DNA of 45,633 nt from CAZSDW01 sp964605705. GTDB lineage: Bacteria > Fidelibacterota > UBA2242. The notes below the pieces were generated by a model. That model was not told where the DNA came from, did no database searches, and worked only from the letters and a program-made list of their open reading frames with translations. Positions 30,143 through 39,014 of the stretch are shown in pieces. Where the stretch lies: positions 1-45,633 of the forward strand of contig CAZSDW010000028.1 in the NCBI GenBank assembly GCA_964605705.1. The letters are read 5' to 3'. The first letter of the stretch is position 1. Every line of letters begins with the position of its first letter. The translations under genes were made by a program, and so were the position numbers.

Positions 30143-31163
30143 AAGTAAACGGACCGGACGATAAGAATATTCTTTTATCAGCAGGCTCGGTATCTTCCAA
30201 ATCATAATAATCAGCAGATATTATATCATATCTCATTTCATCGGTACTTGGATCATCCGCCCAACGTCTGAAAGACGTCATTTTAGCTTCACCAGTAATT
30301 GGATCTTTTGCCGGTCCATCCAGAAACTTAATTCCTACATATCCCGGTGGATGTTCTAAATCTTCTTCTATCCCGGACAACTCCTCAGCACTATATGCAA
30401 AACCGATATTCAAATCCGTAAAGCATCCGGTCAAATCATTGGTAGGATCACAGATATCTGGATCCATTGCAAAACCGATATAGGCATCTTCCCATGTTTT
30501 ATGATCGGCATGGATATTCTTAACAGTGTACTTTACAAATACTATATCCCAAACATCTCGAAAACTGCTGGTCCAGGAGTATGTTTCAGCAGTCAACAGG
30601 ACGCCTAGGGATTTCCCTGCTTCAAATTGTTTCGAGGCATCCAGATCATTACACTGAGACCAGGAATCCATCTCGGATACTGTAATTGGATTCCCGTCAG
30701 CATCGTAGCCTTTAGGCCACGGCGGCAAAGCCGCATTTGGATAATCCGTACTGATGTATACTATCTCGGTTGGATCACTATAGCCCGGTTCATTTGGCAA
30801 ATTTCCGGGAACGAATTCAGTTTGACAATTCGAAGTATTATACCCCACGGTGACCTGTTTATTGCCATCGACAATTGCTCCTACCCAAACACCGGCACCA
30901 AATATATAGTCCTCATTTGTACCGCGCAGCCACTTCCCTGGTTCAGTATCTGTAAAACGACCATTATTTGTAACAGGAATATCATACCTGGCATAGATAT
31001 GACGTACATTCCAAACACTGGGTTTACGCAAACGACCATTATCATATGAATTATTATATTTAGGAAGCGCTAAAAGGTTTATACTATTGAAATATACGCT
31101 AAACACTACAAGATATCTGATAATTAATTTCTTTGATTTAATAATTCGTCTAAAACTCATCAT
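28371..31163 (-). CDS. Large secreted protein S2 with constant C-terminal half
   Basis: 930 residues from the ATG at 31163, which has AAAGGAG 7 nt upstream; the frame extends to 31190 without one. There is a signal peptide (hydrophobic stretch to about residue 35). The N-terminal region (about 40-350) is similar but not identical to that of the tandem gene at 31340. From about AYGDSTTFVV onwards the two proteins are identical. The shared part includes a fibronectin-like segment (KIVVTWDDKAEKTVERI) and a C-terminal FlgD-like/sorting-type domain (VVPNPYLVRAAW to GKFAIIR). I recognise no catalytic motif. Encoded between a TonB receptor and a PorV-like protein, it may be a surface glycan-binding partner of the receptor, comparable in position to SusD, but with no SusD sequence likeness that I can see. 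Confidence 0.8.
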   Translation of the reverse strand: MMSFRRIIKSKKLIIRYLVVFSVYFNSINLLALPKYNNSYDNGRLRKPSVWNVRHIYARYDIPVTNNGRFTDTEPGKWLRGTNEDYIFGAGVWVGAIVDGNKQVTVGYNTSNCQTEFVPGNLPNEPGYSDPTEIVYISTDYPNAALPPWPKGYDADGNPITVSEMDSWSQCNDLDASKQFEAGKSLGVLLTAETYSWTSSFRDVWDIVFVKYTVKNIHADHKTWEDAYIGFAMDPDICDPTNDLTGCFTDLNIGFAYSAEELSGIEEDLEHPPGYVGIKFLDGPAKDPITGEAKMTSFRRWADDPSTDEMRYDIISADYYDLEDTEPADKRIFLSSGPFTLAYGDSTTFVVALCFAWPMWYYDSSVKGQKDHYADYFKRVCRNAQFVYDNDYQFPQPPAMPRIQLTPLDQKIVVTWDDKAEKTVERILSLSDFSDSLDFEGYKLWKSTTGDEGSFTMLGQWDKVSYDDLGNSIGTNTGLAHSYVDEDLINGKLYFYAVTAYDRGEYQPLNYGDPEYEVVPPLETGMVFGSNFKAESPNSPSSNFTTPQIEGLELVSGSADEVQFTVSPEYLISDSVKDKTFELRFSNLASFRYDKEVTSYGPDIYLVDTAIEDTIVSTLNFPIGNPPTTVKSDLFDGMALNYTGPGLLLNTIDTVYFTQSKSGVTIHSETDFDTYTTPQTSIPLDLPYGAYFLPHEYLIEFYELSGKRRTNVYNLDTGDTLLYEAKSFGNTWALASYEKVMLSVDSLSGDTTWTWYNNPVDFRNSLSNEAAGYKIYVPGAFIFIEDPQGEVAAGDSLIVRFSGHCAPREGDVYRFSTVASQVNYHTKLAVKVVPNPYLVRAAWDIDNDYQKIQFINLPTECTIRIYTLAGDLVRTIRHNDPYPGGFDSQTKGTAFWNLMTRNNQKLSTGVYVFYLDSPYGNDVGKFAIIR

Positions 31164-31339
31164 GAATATCTCCTTTGTGTAATGGTTCATTAAAATCCAT
31201 TAGGAACCAATTCCTGTAAAACATGCTTAGAAATAATATCGTTGAATTGTTATCAATAGTGCCCCATTCGATCCTATTTACTTCCTTTTCTGATTTATTG
31301 AACATCTTTTTAATATTCTCTCTTCTACAATGGTAATCA

Positions 31340-33111
31340 TCACCTTATGATTGCGAATTTACCCACATCATTTCCATAGGGTGAATCCAGATAAAATACA
31401 TATACACCGGTCGATAACTTCTGATTATTCCGCGTCATCAGGTTCCAAAATGCCGTCCCCTTCGTCTGACTGTCAAATCCTCCAGGATAAGGATCATTGT
31501 GACGGATCGTCCTCACCAGATCACCCGCAAGCGTATATATTCTGATCGTACACTCTGTCGGCAAATTAATAAACTGGATCTTCTGATAATCATTATCTAT
31601 ATCCCAGGCCGCCCGCACCAAGTACGGATTCGGTACTACCTTCACCGCCAATTTAGTATGATAATTCACCTGACTCGCTACCGTCGAAAACCGATAAACA
31701 TCTCCTTCACGCGGAGCACAATGCCCTGAAAACCTGACGATTAGTGAATCTCCTGCCGCTACCTCTCCTTGAGGATCCTCAATAAATATAAATGCTCCCG
31801 GTACATAAATCTTGTATCCTGCCGCTTCATTGGATAAACTGTTCCGGAAATCTACCGGATTATTATACCAAGTCCAGGTCGTATCACCGGATAACGAATC
31901 CACCGATAGCATGACCTTTTCATAACTGGCCAGAGCCCAGGTATTCCCAAAAGACTTTGCTTCATAAAGTAACGTATCGCCGGTATCAAGATTATATACA
32001 TTGGTACGCCTTTTACCGGATAACTCATAAAATTCTATCAGATATTCATGGGGTAGAAAATAAGCACCGTATGGTAAGTCCAACGGTATGCTCGTCTGGG
32101 GAGTGGTATAAGTATCAAAGTCCGTCTCAGAATGAATCGTCACGCCAGACTTTGATTGAGTAAAATAGACCGTATCGATTGTATTCAATAACAGACCCGG
32201 TCCCGTATAATTTAGCGCCATGCCATCAAAAAGATCCGACTTTACCGTCGTTGGCGGATTACCGATCGGAAAATTCAGTGTGCTGACGATTGTGTCTTCA
32301 ATGGCCGTATCTACCAGATAAATATCCGGACCGTAGCTGGTCACTTCCTTATCGTACCGAAAACTCGCTAAATTGGAAAAGCGAAGCTCAAAGGTCTTGT
32401 CCTTGACGCTGTCTGATATTAAATATTCCGGACTGACTGTAAACTGTACCTCATCGGCTGAGCCCGATACAAGTTCTAAGCCCTCAATCTGAGGAGTGGT
32501 GAAATTCGACGACGGTGAATTAGGGGATTCCGCTTTGAAATTACTACCAAACACCATTCCGGTCTCTAGGGGAGGAACCACCTCGTATTCAGGATCGCCA
32601 TAGTTCAGTGGTTGATATTCGCCCCTGTCATAGGCCGTAACCGCATAAAAATATAACTTTCCGTTGATCAGGTCCTCATCTACATAGCTGTGAGCCAGCC
32701 CCGTGTTCGTACCAATCGAATTTCCCAAATCATCATAACTGACCTTGTCCCACTGACCCAGCATCGTAAAACTGCCCTCATCACCGGTAGTACTTTTCCA
32801 TAACTTGTAACCCTCAAAATCCAGTGAATCGGAAAAATCTGATAATGACAGGATCCTCTCAACTGTCTTTTCGGCTTTATCATCCCAAGTCACTACGATC
32901 TTTTGATCCAGTGGCGTTAACTGAATCCGGGGCATTGCTGGCGGTTGTGGAAACTGATAATCATTGTCGTACACAAACTGTGCGTTTCGGCAAACTCGCT
33001 TAAAATAATCCGCATAATGGTCCTTCTGCCCTTTTACCGATGAATCATAATACCACATCGGCCAGGCAAAACACAACGCCACTACAAAGGTAGTCGAATC
33101 ACCATAGGCCA
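31340..33111. repeat. 1772-bp direct repeat, copy 2
   Basis: Same block as 28371-30142. It covers the 3' part of the gene at 31340-34087. The boundary on the stop side is at the base before CACCTTATG, and on the 5' side just after CCATAGGCCA (plus strand). Sequence outside the block differs clearly in both directions. Confidence 0.93.
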
Positions 33112-34087
33112 GATCAAAAGGACCAGACGTAACAATTAGACCTTTACCTCCTGGATCGATATCTACACTATCATAGGTGGTTGAGGACAGCAGTTCATAT
33201 CGACTATCGTCAGTATTTGGTGCCAGATCAGCAACCCGTTTACAGGAAGACATTATTGGTGTACCCGTAACAACATCTTTTAGTGGACTGTCCAGTATTT
33301 TTGCACCGATATATCCAGGTGGGTGTAAAAGGTCTTTTTCATAATCAGTTAATTCTGCGGCACTATAACCGAACCCAACATTCATATCTAGGTAACAACC
33401 AGTCAGATCATTGGTAGGATCACCTATATATAATTCCATATAAAAACCAACATAGGCGTCTTCCCATGATTTATGATCGGCATTGATATTCTTGACGGTG
33501 TACTTTACAAATGCAATATCCCACAGATCCCGAAAATTATTCATCCATGAATATGTGTCAACCGTCATTAAAACACCCAGGGGTTCCCCTGCCTCGAATT
33601 GCCGTGAGGCGTCCAGATCATTACACTGATACCAGGAATCCATCTCGGATACTGTAATTGGATTCCCGTCAGCATCATAGCCTTTAGGCCATGGCGGCAA
33701 AGCCGCATTTGGATAATCCGTGCTCATGTAAATTCTTTCAGAAGGATCGGTATACCCAGGTTCATTTGGTAGATTTCCTGGCACCATCTCACTCTGAGCG
33801 TTCATCGGATTCCAGGTAACAGTAACTTGTTTTTTACCATCGAGCATCGCTCCGATAAATAAACCAGCACCGAATATATAGTCCTCATTTGTACCACGCA
33901 GCCAACGAATACATTCAAGATTACAGAGACGACCATCATTAATCATAGGTATATCGTATCTGGCATAGATATGGCGAATTTCATGAATACTGGGTTTATC
34001 CAGAGGAATGTCACCAGCCCACATGAATAAACTTATTAGAATAAGTACCAGAAAATTCCTAATCACCAATCCAGCTGAATTATTCAT
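31340..34087 (-). CDS. Large secreted protein S1 with constant C-terminal half
   Basis: 915 residues with a signal peptide (MNNSAGLVIRNFLVLILISLFMWAG, shown as two parts: polar start, then hydrophobic core). The N-terminal region shares with S2 the motifs HIYARYDIP, WLRGTNEDYIFGAG, and PGNLPNEPGY, then diverges at scattered sites. From AYGDSTTFVV to the end it is identical to S2. Only a weak GGGTAA precedes the ATG. It directly follows the TonB-dependent receptor gene (30 bp gap), so the order receptor-S1-S2-PorV suggests one surface complex. Function is not recognised; the variable N-terminal part probably faces the ligand and the constant C-terminal part serves export and anchoring. This is inference. 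Confidence 0.8.
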   Translation of the reverse strand: MNNSAGLVIRNFLVLILISLFMWAGDIPLDKPSIHEIRHIYARYDIPMINDGRLCNLECIRWLRGTNEDYIFGAGLFIGAMLDGKKQVTVTWNPMNAQSEMVPGNLPNEPGYTDPSERIYMSTDYPNAALPPWPKGYDADGNPITVSEMDSWYQCNDLDASRQFEAGEPLGVLMTVDTYSWMNNFRDLWDIAFVKYTVKNINADHKSWEDAYVGFYMELYIGDPTNDLTGCYLDMNVGFGYSAAELTDYEKDLLHPPGYIGAKILDSPLKDVVTGTPIMSSCKRVADLAPNTDDSRYELLSSTTYDSVDIDPGGKGLIVTSGPFDLAYGDSTTFVVALCFAWPMWYYDSSVKGQKDHYADYFKRVCRNAQFVYDNDYQFPQPPAMPRIQLTPLDQKIVVTWDDKAEKTVERILSLSDFSDSLDFEGYKLWKSTTGDEGSFTMLGQWDKVSYDDLGNSIGTNTGLAHSYVDEDLINGKLYFYAVTAYDRGEYQPLNYGDPEYEVVPPLETGMVFGSNFKAESPNSPSSNFTTPQIEGLELVSGSADEVQFTVSPEYLISDSVKDKTFELRFSNLASFRYDKEVTSYGPDIYLVDTAIEDTIVSTLNFPIGNPPTTVKSDLFDGMALNYTGPGLLLNTIDTVYFTQSKSGVTIHSETDFDTYTTPQTSIPLDLPYGAYFLPHEYLIEFYELSGKRRTNVYNLDTGDTLLYEAKSFGNTWALASYEKVMLSVDSLSGDTTWTWYNNPVDFRNSLSNEAAGYKIYVPGAFIFIEDPQGEVAAGDSLIVRFSGHCAPREGDVYRFSTVASQVNYHTKLAVKVVPNPYLVRAAWDIDNDYQKIQFINLPTECTIRIYTLAGDLVRTIRHNDPYPGGFDSQTKGTAFWNLMTRNNQKLSTGVYVFYLDSPYGNDVGKFAIIR

Positions 34088-34117
34088 TTATTACCCATAA
34101 AAACACAGAACATATTT

Positions 34118-37093
34118 CTAGAATTTTACTTCAACGCCTACCATATAGGTTCTGGGAGTTGGATAGTTGCTTTTAAATTTCAGCATATCGTCACGAAATT
34201 TTTCATATGCAGCTAATCGCTCCTCGGATGTTAACGCACCATCGCTATTCAAATCTGCCCATTCAGAATACAATTTACTTTTACCTTTGATATAAGTATC
34301 ACTCGCAAGAGACCCCCCTGTCAGATTGTACAAATCCTTATCGGGGTTACCTGATCCTTGAAATACTGAAAATGGTTTCTGTAAATTGAATAAGTTGTAC
34401 ACTTTAACAAAAGTCGTTATTTCCTGGCCAAAAATCTTGAAGTCTTTATAAAACTTGCCATCGGCCGTATACGTCCATGGAAAACGTTTTGAATTAAATC
34501 GGTCACTCGTAACATTCATTATATAGGCGGTCACAGGAGTATATGGTCGACCTGAGTGGACCGTAGCCATAAAGTTGGCCCCAACTCCAGACAATAGTTT
34601 CTTATTCAAGATATTTGGTCCCATACCAACAGGTACACTGAAGTCCAAATTAAAATAAAACGTATGTTTCTGATCAAAATCCATTGGCATTGTATCCTGC
34701 GGATAGAGAGGTTCATATCCCAAGAGTCTTGCATACGTAAGGCTTAATAATGGATAGCGCGTTATTTGTGTCACATCGGATGAGGTCCCTTCTGCCGCAC
34801 AATAAGAGTAACTAACCGAACCCCCAAAGTAATAACTATATCTCTTTCGTAAAGTAATCTCAAGCCCTTTGGATTCTGCATATTCATCGTTGACTGCCTG
34901 AAAAAACCAGCTCAAGTTTGGAGATCGGGTCATTCGATAACCTTCCAAGTTAAACATATTCTTCTGATACAGTGTTATATCCATAGCCATATTCTGCGTT
35001 AAAATGGTCGAAAGCCCAACTTCATAGGCAATCGTTTTTTGCGGATCAATATCAGGATTTCCCATATTTAGATCAGCCTGGTTTCGATCAAACCAGAGAT
35101 ATGCGAACATTCGTTCCATCGGAGCTCTTTGAAAAAAGTAACCATAGTTAAAGCGAAACATGGTTCGGTCTGTTATCGGAAATGAAATACCCAGTCTTGG
35201 ACTCAATTGATATTTGGGTGCAGGAGCAGTGCGATCCTGTTTAAAAGGGTTGGACGGGGTACTTTGAAGGGGATCCAATCGATATTCAGTGACTGCATTA
35301 AAATAATCAAAGCGCAATCCAATATTCAGATACATTCCCTTTAATTGTAGTTGATAATTGATGTAAGAAGCGAATTCCAAAGGCTGATATCCGGTACCTA
35401 AATCATCAACAGACTCAATAGTAAGTGCGGTATCACTTGGGGATTCTTCATAAAAATCAATAAGTGGATAGGTGACACCAACACCATTGTAAGCTGACAT
35501 TGCCCCAATTCTGAAACAATTTACATTATGCCGATTAAATTCGAAGCCGATTTTAATCTCATTATTCTTATGTATTTGAGTTGTAAGATCGTATTTAATA
35601 AAAAAGTTGCGATCACGGCTTTCAGAATACCAGTCACCATCACCGGCCCAGACAAAATAATCAAAATAATCCGCATCCAATGTATTCTGTATCCCTCCTG
35701 TAATTCCATAGGGATTATTTACGGTTACAGAATCCGTTGTTCGTCGCGAATAAACATCATCTACCCCCTGGCTATCACGTAATCTCCATTTACTGTATTT
35801 GGTGCCAGTAGTATCTCCTTGAATCTGGTAGTTGTGATCAAGAAAAGGTTTTCTGAATGTAAAGTCTTTCCACCAATCACAATTAGCTCCGACCTTTTTT
35901 CCAGACCATTCAGAACGATCCCGTTGTCCATTAATTGAACGCCAATCCATTATCCCCACTTTAAATGTATAGTATGTTTTGGGACTGATAGCATGATCGA
36001 TAATAATCGTACCATATTTTGATTTATTTAACCATGCTCCCCAACGATCCAGTTGATCATCATCAGCGCCAAAACGCCAGAACATATTATAATTAAGACT
36101 TTGCGATCTGTTCATTGACCCAGTTATTTTTAATTTTACTGAAGAAGTAATAGGTAGAGAATATTTAAAATTAGTGCGATATTCCTGATACCCGTCATGC
36201 GGATGTCTGCCTAGGTTCGTACCGTCAGGAGCAATTACTTTTCGTTGAGCATTCATATCTCTGGTATTTAAATAACTTGTAATAAAAAATCGCCCTTTTT
36301 TCATTACGGGACCTCCAAGGGTAAGATCCCAAATATTAGCATTCTGGTAAAACTGACTTCCTGAATTTAATTTGTCGGTTAGATATCGTAAATTACCACT
36401 GAATTCAGAACCGCCCTCTTTAGTTACAACATTTACTACACCACCCATTGCATTTCCGTATTCAGCAGAAAAACCACCAGTTTGTAAAACGATTTCTTCT
36501 ACAGCATTTTTATTAATATCCGTAATCATACCACCACTAATCGGATTCGTTAATGACATCCCGTCTACCATATAGTTTACTTCGGTCCAACGACTACCTC
36601 TGAAGTATGATCCACTAGCTACTCCCGCCGAAGTATTGACAACCGAACCAACAGATTCCACAATAAGATTCTTAAATTCATCAGATGAAAGTGTTCTTGT
36701 GCTGGATGAAACCTCCTTATGAATCATCGGACGTTCTGCGATGACCTCTACAGTCCCCATTTCGATAGCTTGTGATTCCATCTCCACATTTATTTCTGTA
36801 ACTATATCCTGAATAACCTTAACATTTTTAACAATCACAGGAGCGTAACCAATATAGGTAACCTTCATGGAGTAAGTTTCACTTGGAATATTTAAGATAA
36901 AATAATGCCCGTCTTTGTCTGTCATAGCTCCAAGTTCGGTATCGACTACTAGAATATTTGCTCCCGCCAACACTTTCCCGGTCCCCTTTTCTGTCACGAC
37001 TCCAACAATTTTTCCTTTTGTACCAGCTAGTGCTATTAGCGAAAAAAACATAGTCAATAAGACAATAATAAAACAATAATATCTGTCTTTCAT
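34118..37093 (-). CDS. TonB-dependent receptor with carboxypeptidase-regulatory-like N-domain
   Basis: About 991 residues. A strong GGAGG lies 8 nt before the ATG at 37093; a second ATG at 37099 is only 2 nt from that site. After the signal peptide (cleaved near LALAG) comes a CarboxypepD_reg-like domain (GKIVGVVTEKGTGKVLAGANI to IGYAPVIVKN), written here as its two ends. The plug domain has NYMVDGMSLTNP and GGFSAEYGNAMGGVVNVVTK, and the barrel runs to a final aromatic-rich strand (TYMVGVEVKF). This is the SusC-like architecture. It should import a large ligand across the outer membrane using TonB energy. No SusD homologue is adjacent; the S1/S2 proteins occupy that place. Identity of the ligand is unknown. 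Confidence 0.92.
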   Translation of the reverse strand: MKDRYYCFIIVLLTMFFSLIALAGTKGKIVGVVTEKGTGKVLAGANILVVDTELGAMTDKDGHYFILNIPSETYSMKVTYIGYAPVIVKNVKVIQDIVTEINVEMESQAIEMGTVEVIAERPMIHKEVSSSTRTLSSDEFKNLIVESVGSVVNTSAGVASGSYFRGSRWTEVNYMVDGMSLTNPISGGMITDINKNAVEEIVLQTGGFSAEYGNAMGGVVNVVTKEGGSEFSGNLRYLTDKLNSGSQFYQNANIWDLTLGGPVMKKGRFFITSYLNTRDMNAQRKVIAPDGTNLGRHPHDGYQEYRTNFKYSLPITSSVKLKITGSMNRSQSLNYNMFWRFGADDDQLDRWGAWLNKSKYGTIIIDHAISPKTYYTFKVGIMDWRSINGQRDRSEWSGKKVGANCDWWKDFTFRKPFLDHNYQIQGDTTGTKYSKWRLRDSQGVDDVYSRRTTDSVTVNNPYGITGGIQNTLDADYFDYFVWAGDGDWYSESRDRNFFIKYDLTTQIHKNNEIKIGFEFNRHNVNCFRIGAMSAYNGVGVTYPLIDFYEESPSDTALTIESVDDLGTGYQPLEFASYINYQLQLKGMYLNIGLRFDYFNAVTEYRLDPLQSTPSNPFKQDRTAPAPKYQLSPRLGISFPITDRTMFRFNYGYFFQRAPMERMFAYLWFDRNQADLNMGNPDIDPQKTIAYEVGLSTILTQNMAMDITLYQKNMFNLEGYRMTRSPNLSWFFQAVNDEYAESKGLEITLRKRYSYYFGGSVSYSYCAAEGTSSDVTQITRYPLLSLTYARLLGYEPLYPQDTMPMDFDQKHTFYFNLDFSVPVGMGPNILNKKLLSGVGANFMATVHSGRPYTPVTAYIMNVTSDRFNSKRFPWTYTADGKFYKDFKIFGQEITTFVKVYNLFNLQKPFSVFQGSGNPDKDLYNLTGGSLASDTYIKGKSKLYSEWADLNSDGALTSEERLAAYEKFRDDMLKFKSNYPTPRTYMVGVEVKF

Positions 37094-37163
37094 CTTCATA
37101 CACCTCCAAATTATTAGATCAAGCTTGCTAGCCCAATAAATATTAGAATAAAAAATATTATAA

Positions 37164-38921
37164 CTATTGTAATAACAGGCATTTTATTGATTTTACACAT
37201 TGATTAGTCTCGATAAATATAACATAAGCTCCGCTGGAAATTCCTGTAGCGTCCCAGGTCAATTGATGGTTCCCAACGGTTTGATATCCTTCATAGATCA
37301 TTTTTACTTGTTGCCCTAACATATTATAAATTTTTATTTTTACCGGCGATGGTCTGTCCATCTGATAACTGATAACTGTATTGGCATTAAAGGGATTCGG
37401 ATAATTCGGAAAAAGAATAAACTGGTTTTCATTAATAACAGAAAAATCATCATCAATAGCAGTTATCATAGACGTTATTTCCGGTTCGATTTCATTGTAA
37501 AGATTGTCATCTATCGGAAAATCCCACTGATCCCTGAACCGGTCCCGGAGGTCTAGTCCGGCGGCTACACTGAAAGAGCAGCAGGTAACAGTCATCGCAA
37601 TTGTTTTCGCATAATTATAATCAGTAGTAATATTATCCTCTACTTCTGTCAGTAGATCCCAGGTTTGATTATATGGCTGGAGCACCTTAAAAAAATCTGG
37701 GAAAATTGTATATCCGTATTCTTCACCAAGTGACATAAATATTCCATCAAGCAAATCAGGATTTAATACATGATAATTTGGATTCTTCTCATAATCATTC
37801 AATTGCCCGATAAATGAATTTCGCATATCATTAAAATTTTGTTCTAAATTACTCCTACATTCATAGCTTAATTGAAATTGATCCCTTTCAGTAAACATTT
37901 CATACATAGAGTATAATCCTACCATACTAGCCCACGCTTCGACAAAGTTAGTTCCAAAATCACTTTCATCACCACCCATTGGCGTATCATAACCTAGTGA
38001 CGGATATAAATTCTTAAACCTCTCAGCAGCTAGAGTATAATTATGACCCAATTCATGAAAAACAATAAACCAAGGTGGTTCTTCCCACATCCAGGAGCCA
38101 ATCGATACTGGATTGCCACAATAGGCAACTCCTTCAATCCAGGGATTGAACTGAACCACCTGAACACCATGAAATTCTGTTCCACACAGATGACTTTCGA
38201 TCATGGCACCAAAATCAATTGCATTTAGTACTTCATAAGTATCCATTTTATCCTGAAATGAAGTCGGATAAATGAACTTAATATGCTCTCCGCATGCCGT
38301 ATCTATATTAGCCACCCCGGCAGTATCAATCTCTAAACTCGCATGTCCCTGATCCGGAATTTGGTCGGACAAATGGTGATAATAATATGTCCGAGCGACC
38401 CAACTTATTTTGGGCCACTTAAGACCGATCAACGAAAATGGCCAGCGAAACCGGTAAGGTGATGATATCCTTGGATTACCTTCAGCAAATATAAAGAACC
38501 CGCTCTGAGGTCCGCCCGTCGTTACAGTATCAAAGCCCCAATAGACACTGCCGTCAATCCAGTTTTTTCCGTTCCAGTCATAAAGATCGACATGTATTTT
38601 ATAATCATAGCCAATATCTTCTATTTTTATGCCGGTAGTGCTATCATCATCAGCGTCAATATAAACTTCAAAAATTGTTGATGCTTCTATCCCGGCCTGG
38701 TTGCCTTTGGGAATAACGGCATTGGTATAAAAATCAATCGTCATTCGATCCAGAGCGCCTGCCGATTGCCAAAATTTTACTTTCTCAATATCTACAAACT
38801 TCGGATCGCCTATCTGTATATCGCCAATCGGATCCTCGATCATCTGGCTCAGGGCAATTACAGTTGAAACAAATATAGAAATAAATAAAATTCTGGTGCG
38901 TTTCCTCAATGAAATAGCCAA
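37164..38921 (-). CDS. Secreted M60-like zinc metalloprotease with T9SS sorting domain
   Basis: 585 residues. There is no ATG before residue 27; the start appears to be TTG at 38921, with the second-best TTG at 38909, and no strong ribosome site. A signal peptide ends near VIALSQ. Residues about 28-170 form a beta domain resembling CBM9/DOMON-type modules, shared with the gene at 39015. The protease domain has HELGH (H289, E290, H293) with a glutamate in FVEAWASM about 34 residues later. Then comes the family tail (LNPDLLDGIFMSLGEEYG to AAGLDLRDRF). The T9SS domain contains NYPNPFNA and ends KCLLLQ. It should work at the surface, upstream of the receptor in function. Confidence 0.8.
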   Translation of the reverse strand: MAISLRKRTRILFISIFVSTVIALSQMIEDPIGDIQIGDPKFVDIEKVKFWQSAGALDRMTIDFYTNAVIPKGNQAGIEASTIFEVYIDADDDSTTGIKIEDIGYDYKIHVDLYDWNGKNWIDGSVYWGFDTVTTGGPQSGFFIFAEGNPRISSPYRFRWPFSLIGLKWPKISWVARTYYYHHLSDQIPDQGHASLEIDTAGVANIDTACGEHIKFIYPTSFQDKMDTYEVLNAIDFGAMIESHLCGTEFHGVQVVQFNPWIEGVAYCGNPVSIGSWMWEEPPWFIVFHELGHNYTLAAERFKNLYPSLGYDTPMGGDESDFGTNFVEAWASMVGLYSMYEMFTERDQFQLSYECRSNLEQNFNDMRNSFIGQLNDYEKNPNYHVLNPDLLDGIFMSLGEEYGYTIFPDFFKVLQPYNQTWDLLTEVEDNITTDYNYAKTIAMTVTCCSFSVAAGLDLRDRFRDQWDFPIDDNLYNEIEPEITSMITAIDDDFSVINENQFILFPNYPNPFNANTVISYQMDRPSPVKIKIYNMLGQQVKMIYEGYQTVGNHQLTWDATGISSGAYVIFIETNQCVKSIKCLLLQ

Positions 38922-38968
38922 AGCATCTTCACTCGTTTATTTTTTATCAAAAAATGAACAATAACAGT

Positions 38969-39006
38969 TGTGGGCCGGATGATCCTAAATGACCATCCGA
39001 CCCACA
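38969..39006 (-). terminator. Strong hairpin after the M60-like pseudo-protease gene
   Basis: A 16-bp stem with two mismatches and a 6-base loop: arms at 38969-38984 (TGTGGGCCGGATGATC) and 38991-39006. It sits 9 bp downstream of the stop of the gene ending at 39015 and before the next gene on the same strand. On the minus strand a T-rich stretch follows about 10-20 nt later, not directly at the stem, so it is either a weak intrinsic terminator or a mRNA-stabilising hairpin. Confidence 0.6.
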
Positions 39007-39014
39007 GATCTAAT

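Noticed and set aside
28382..32163. Several short plus-strand frames that occur twice in the repeated region.
   Set aside because: They are antisense shadows duplicated along with the 1772-bp repeat; no ribosome sites or protein-family features.
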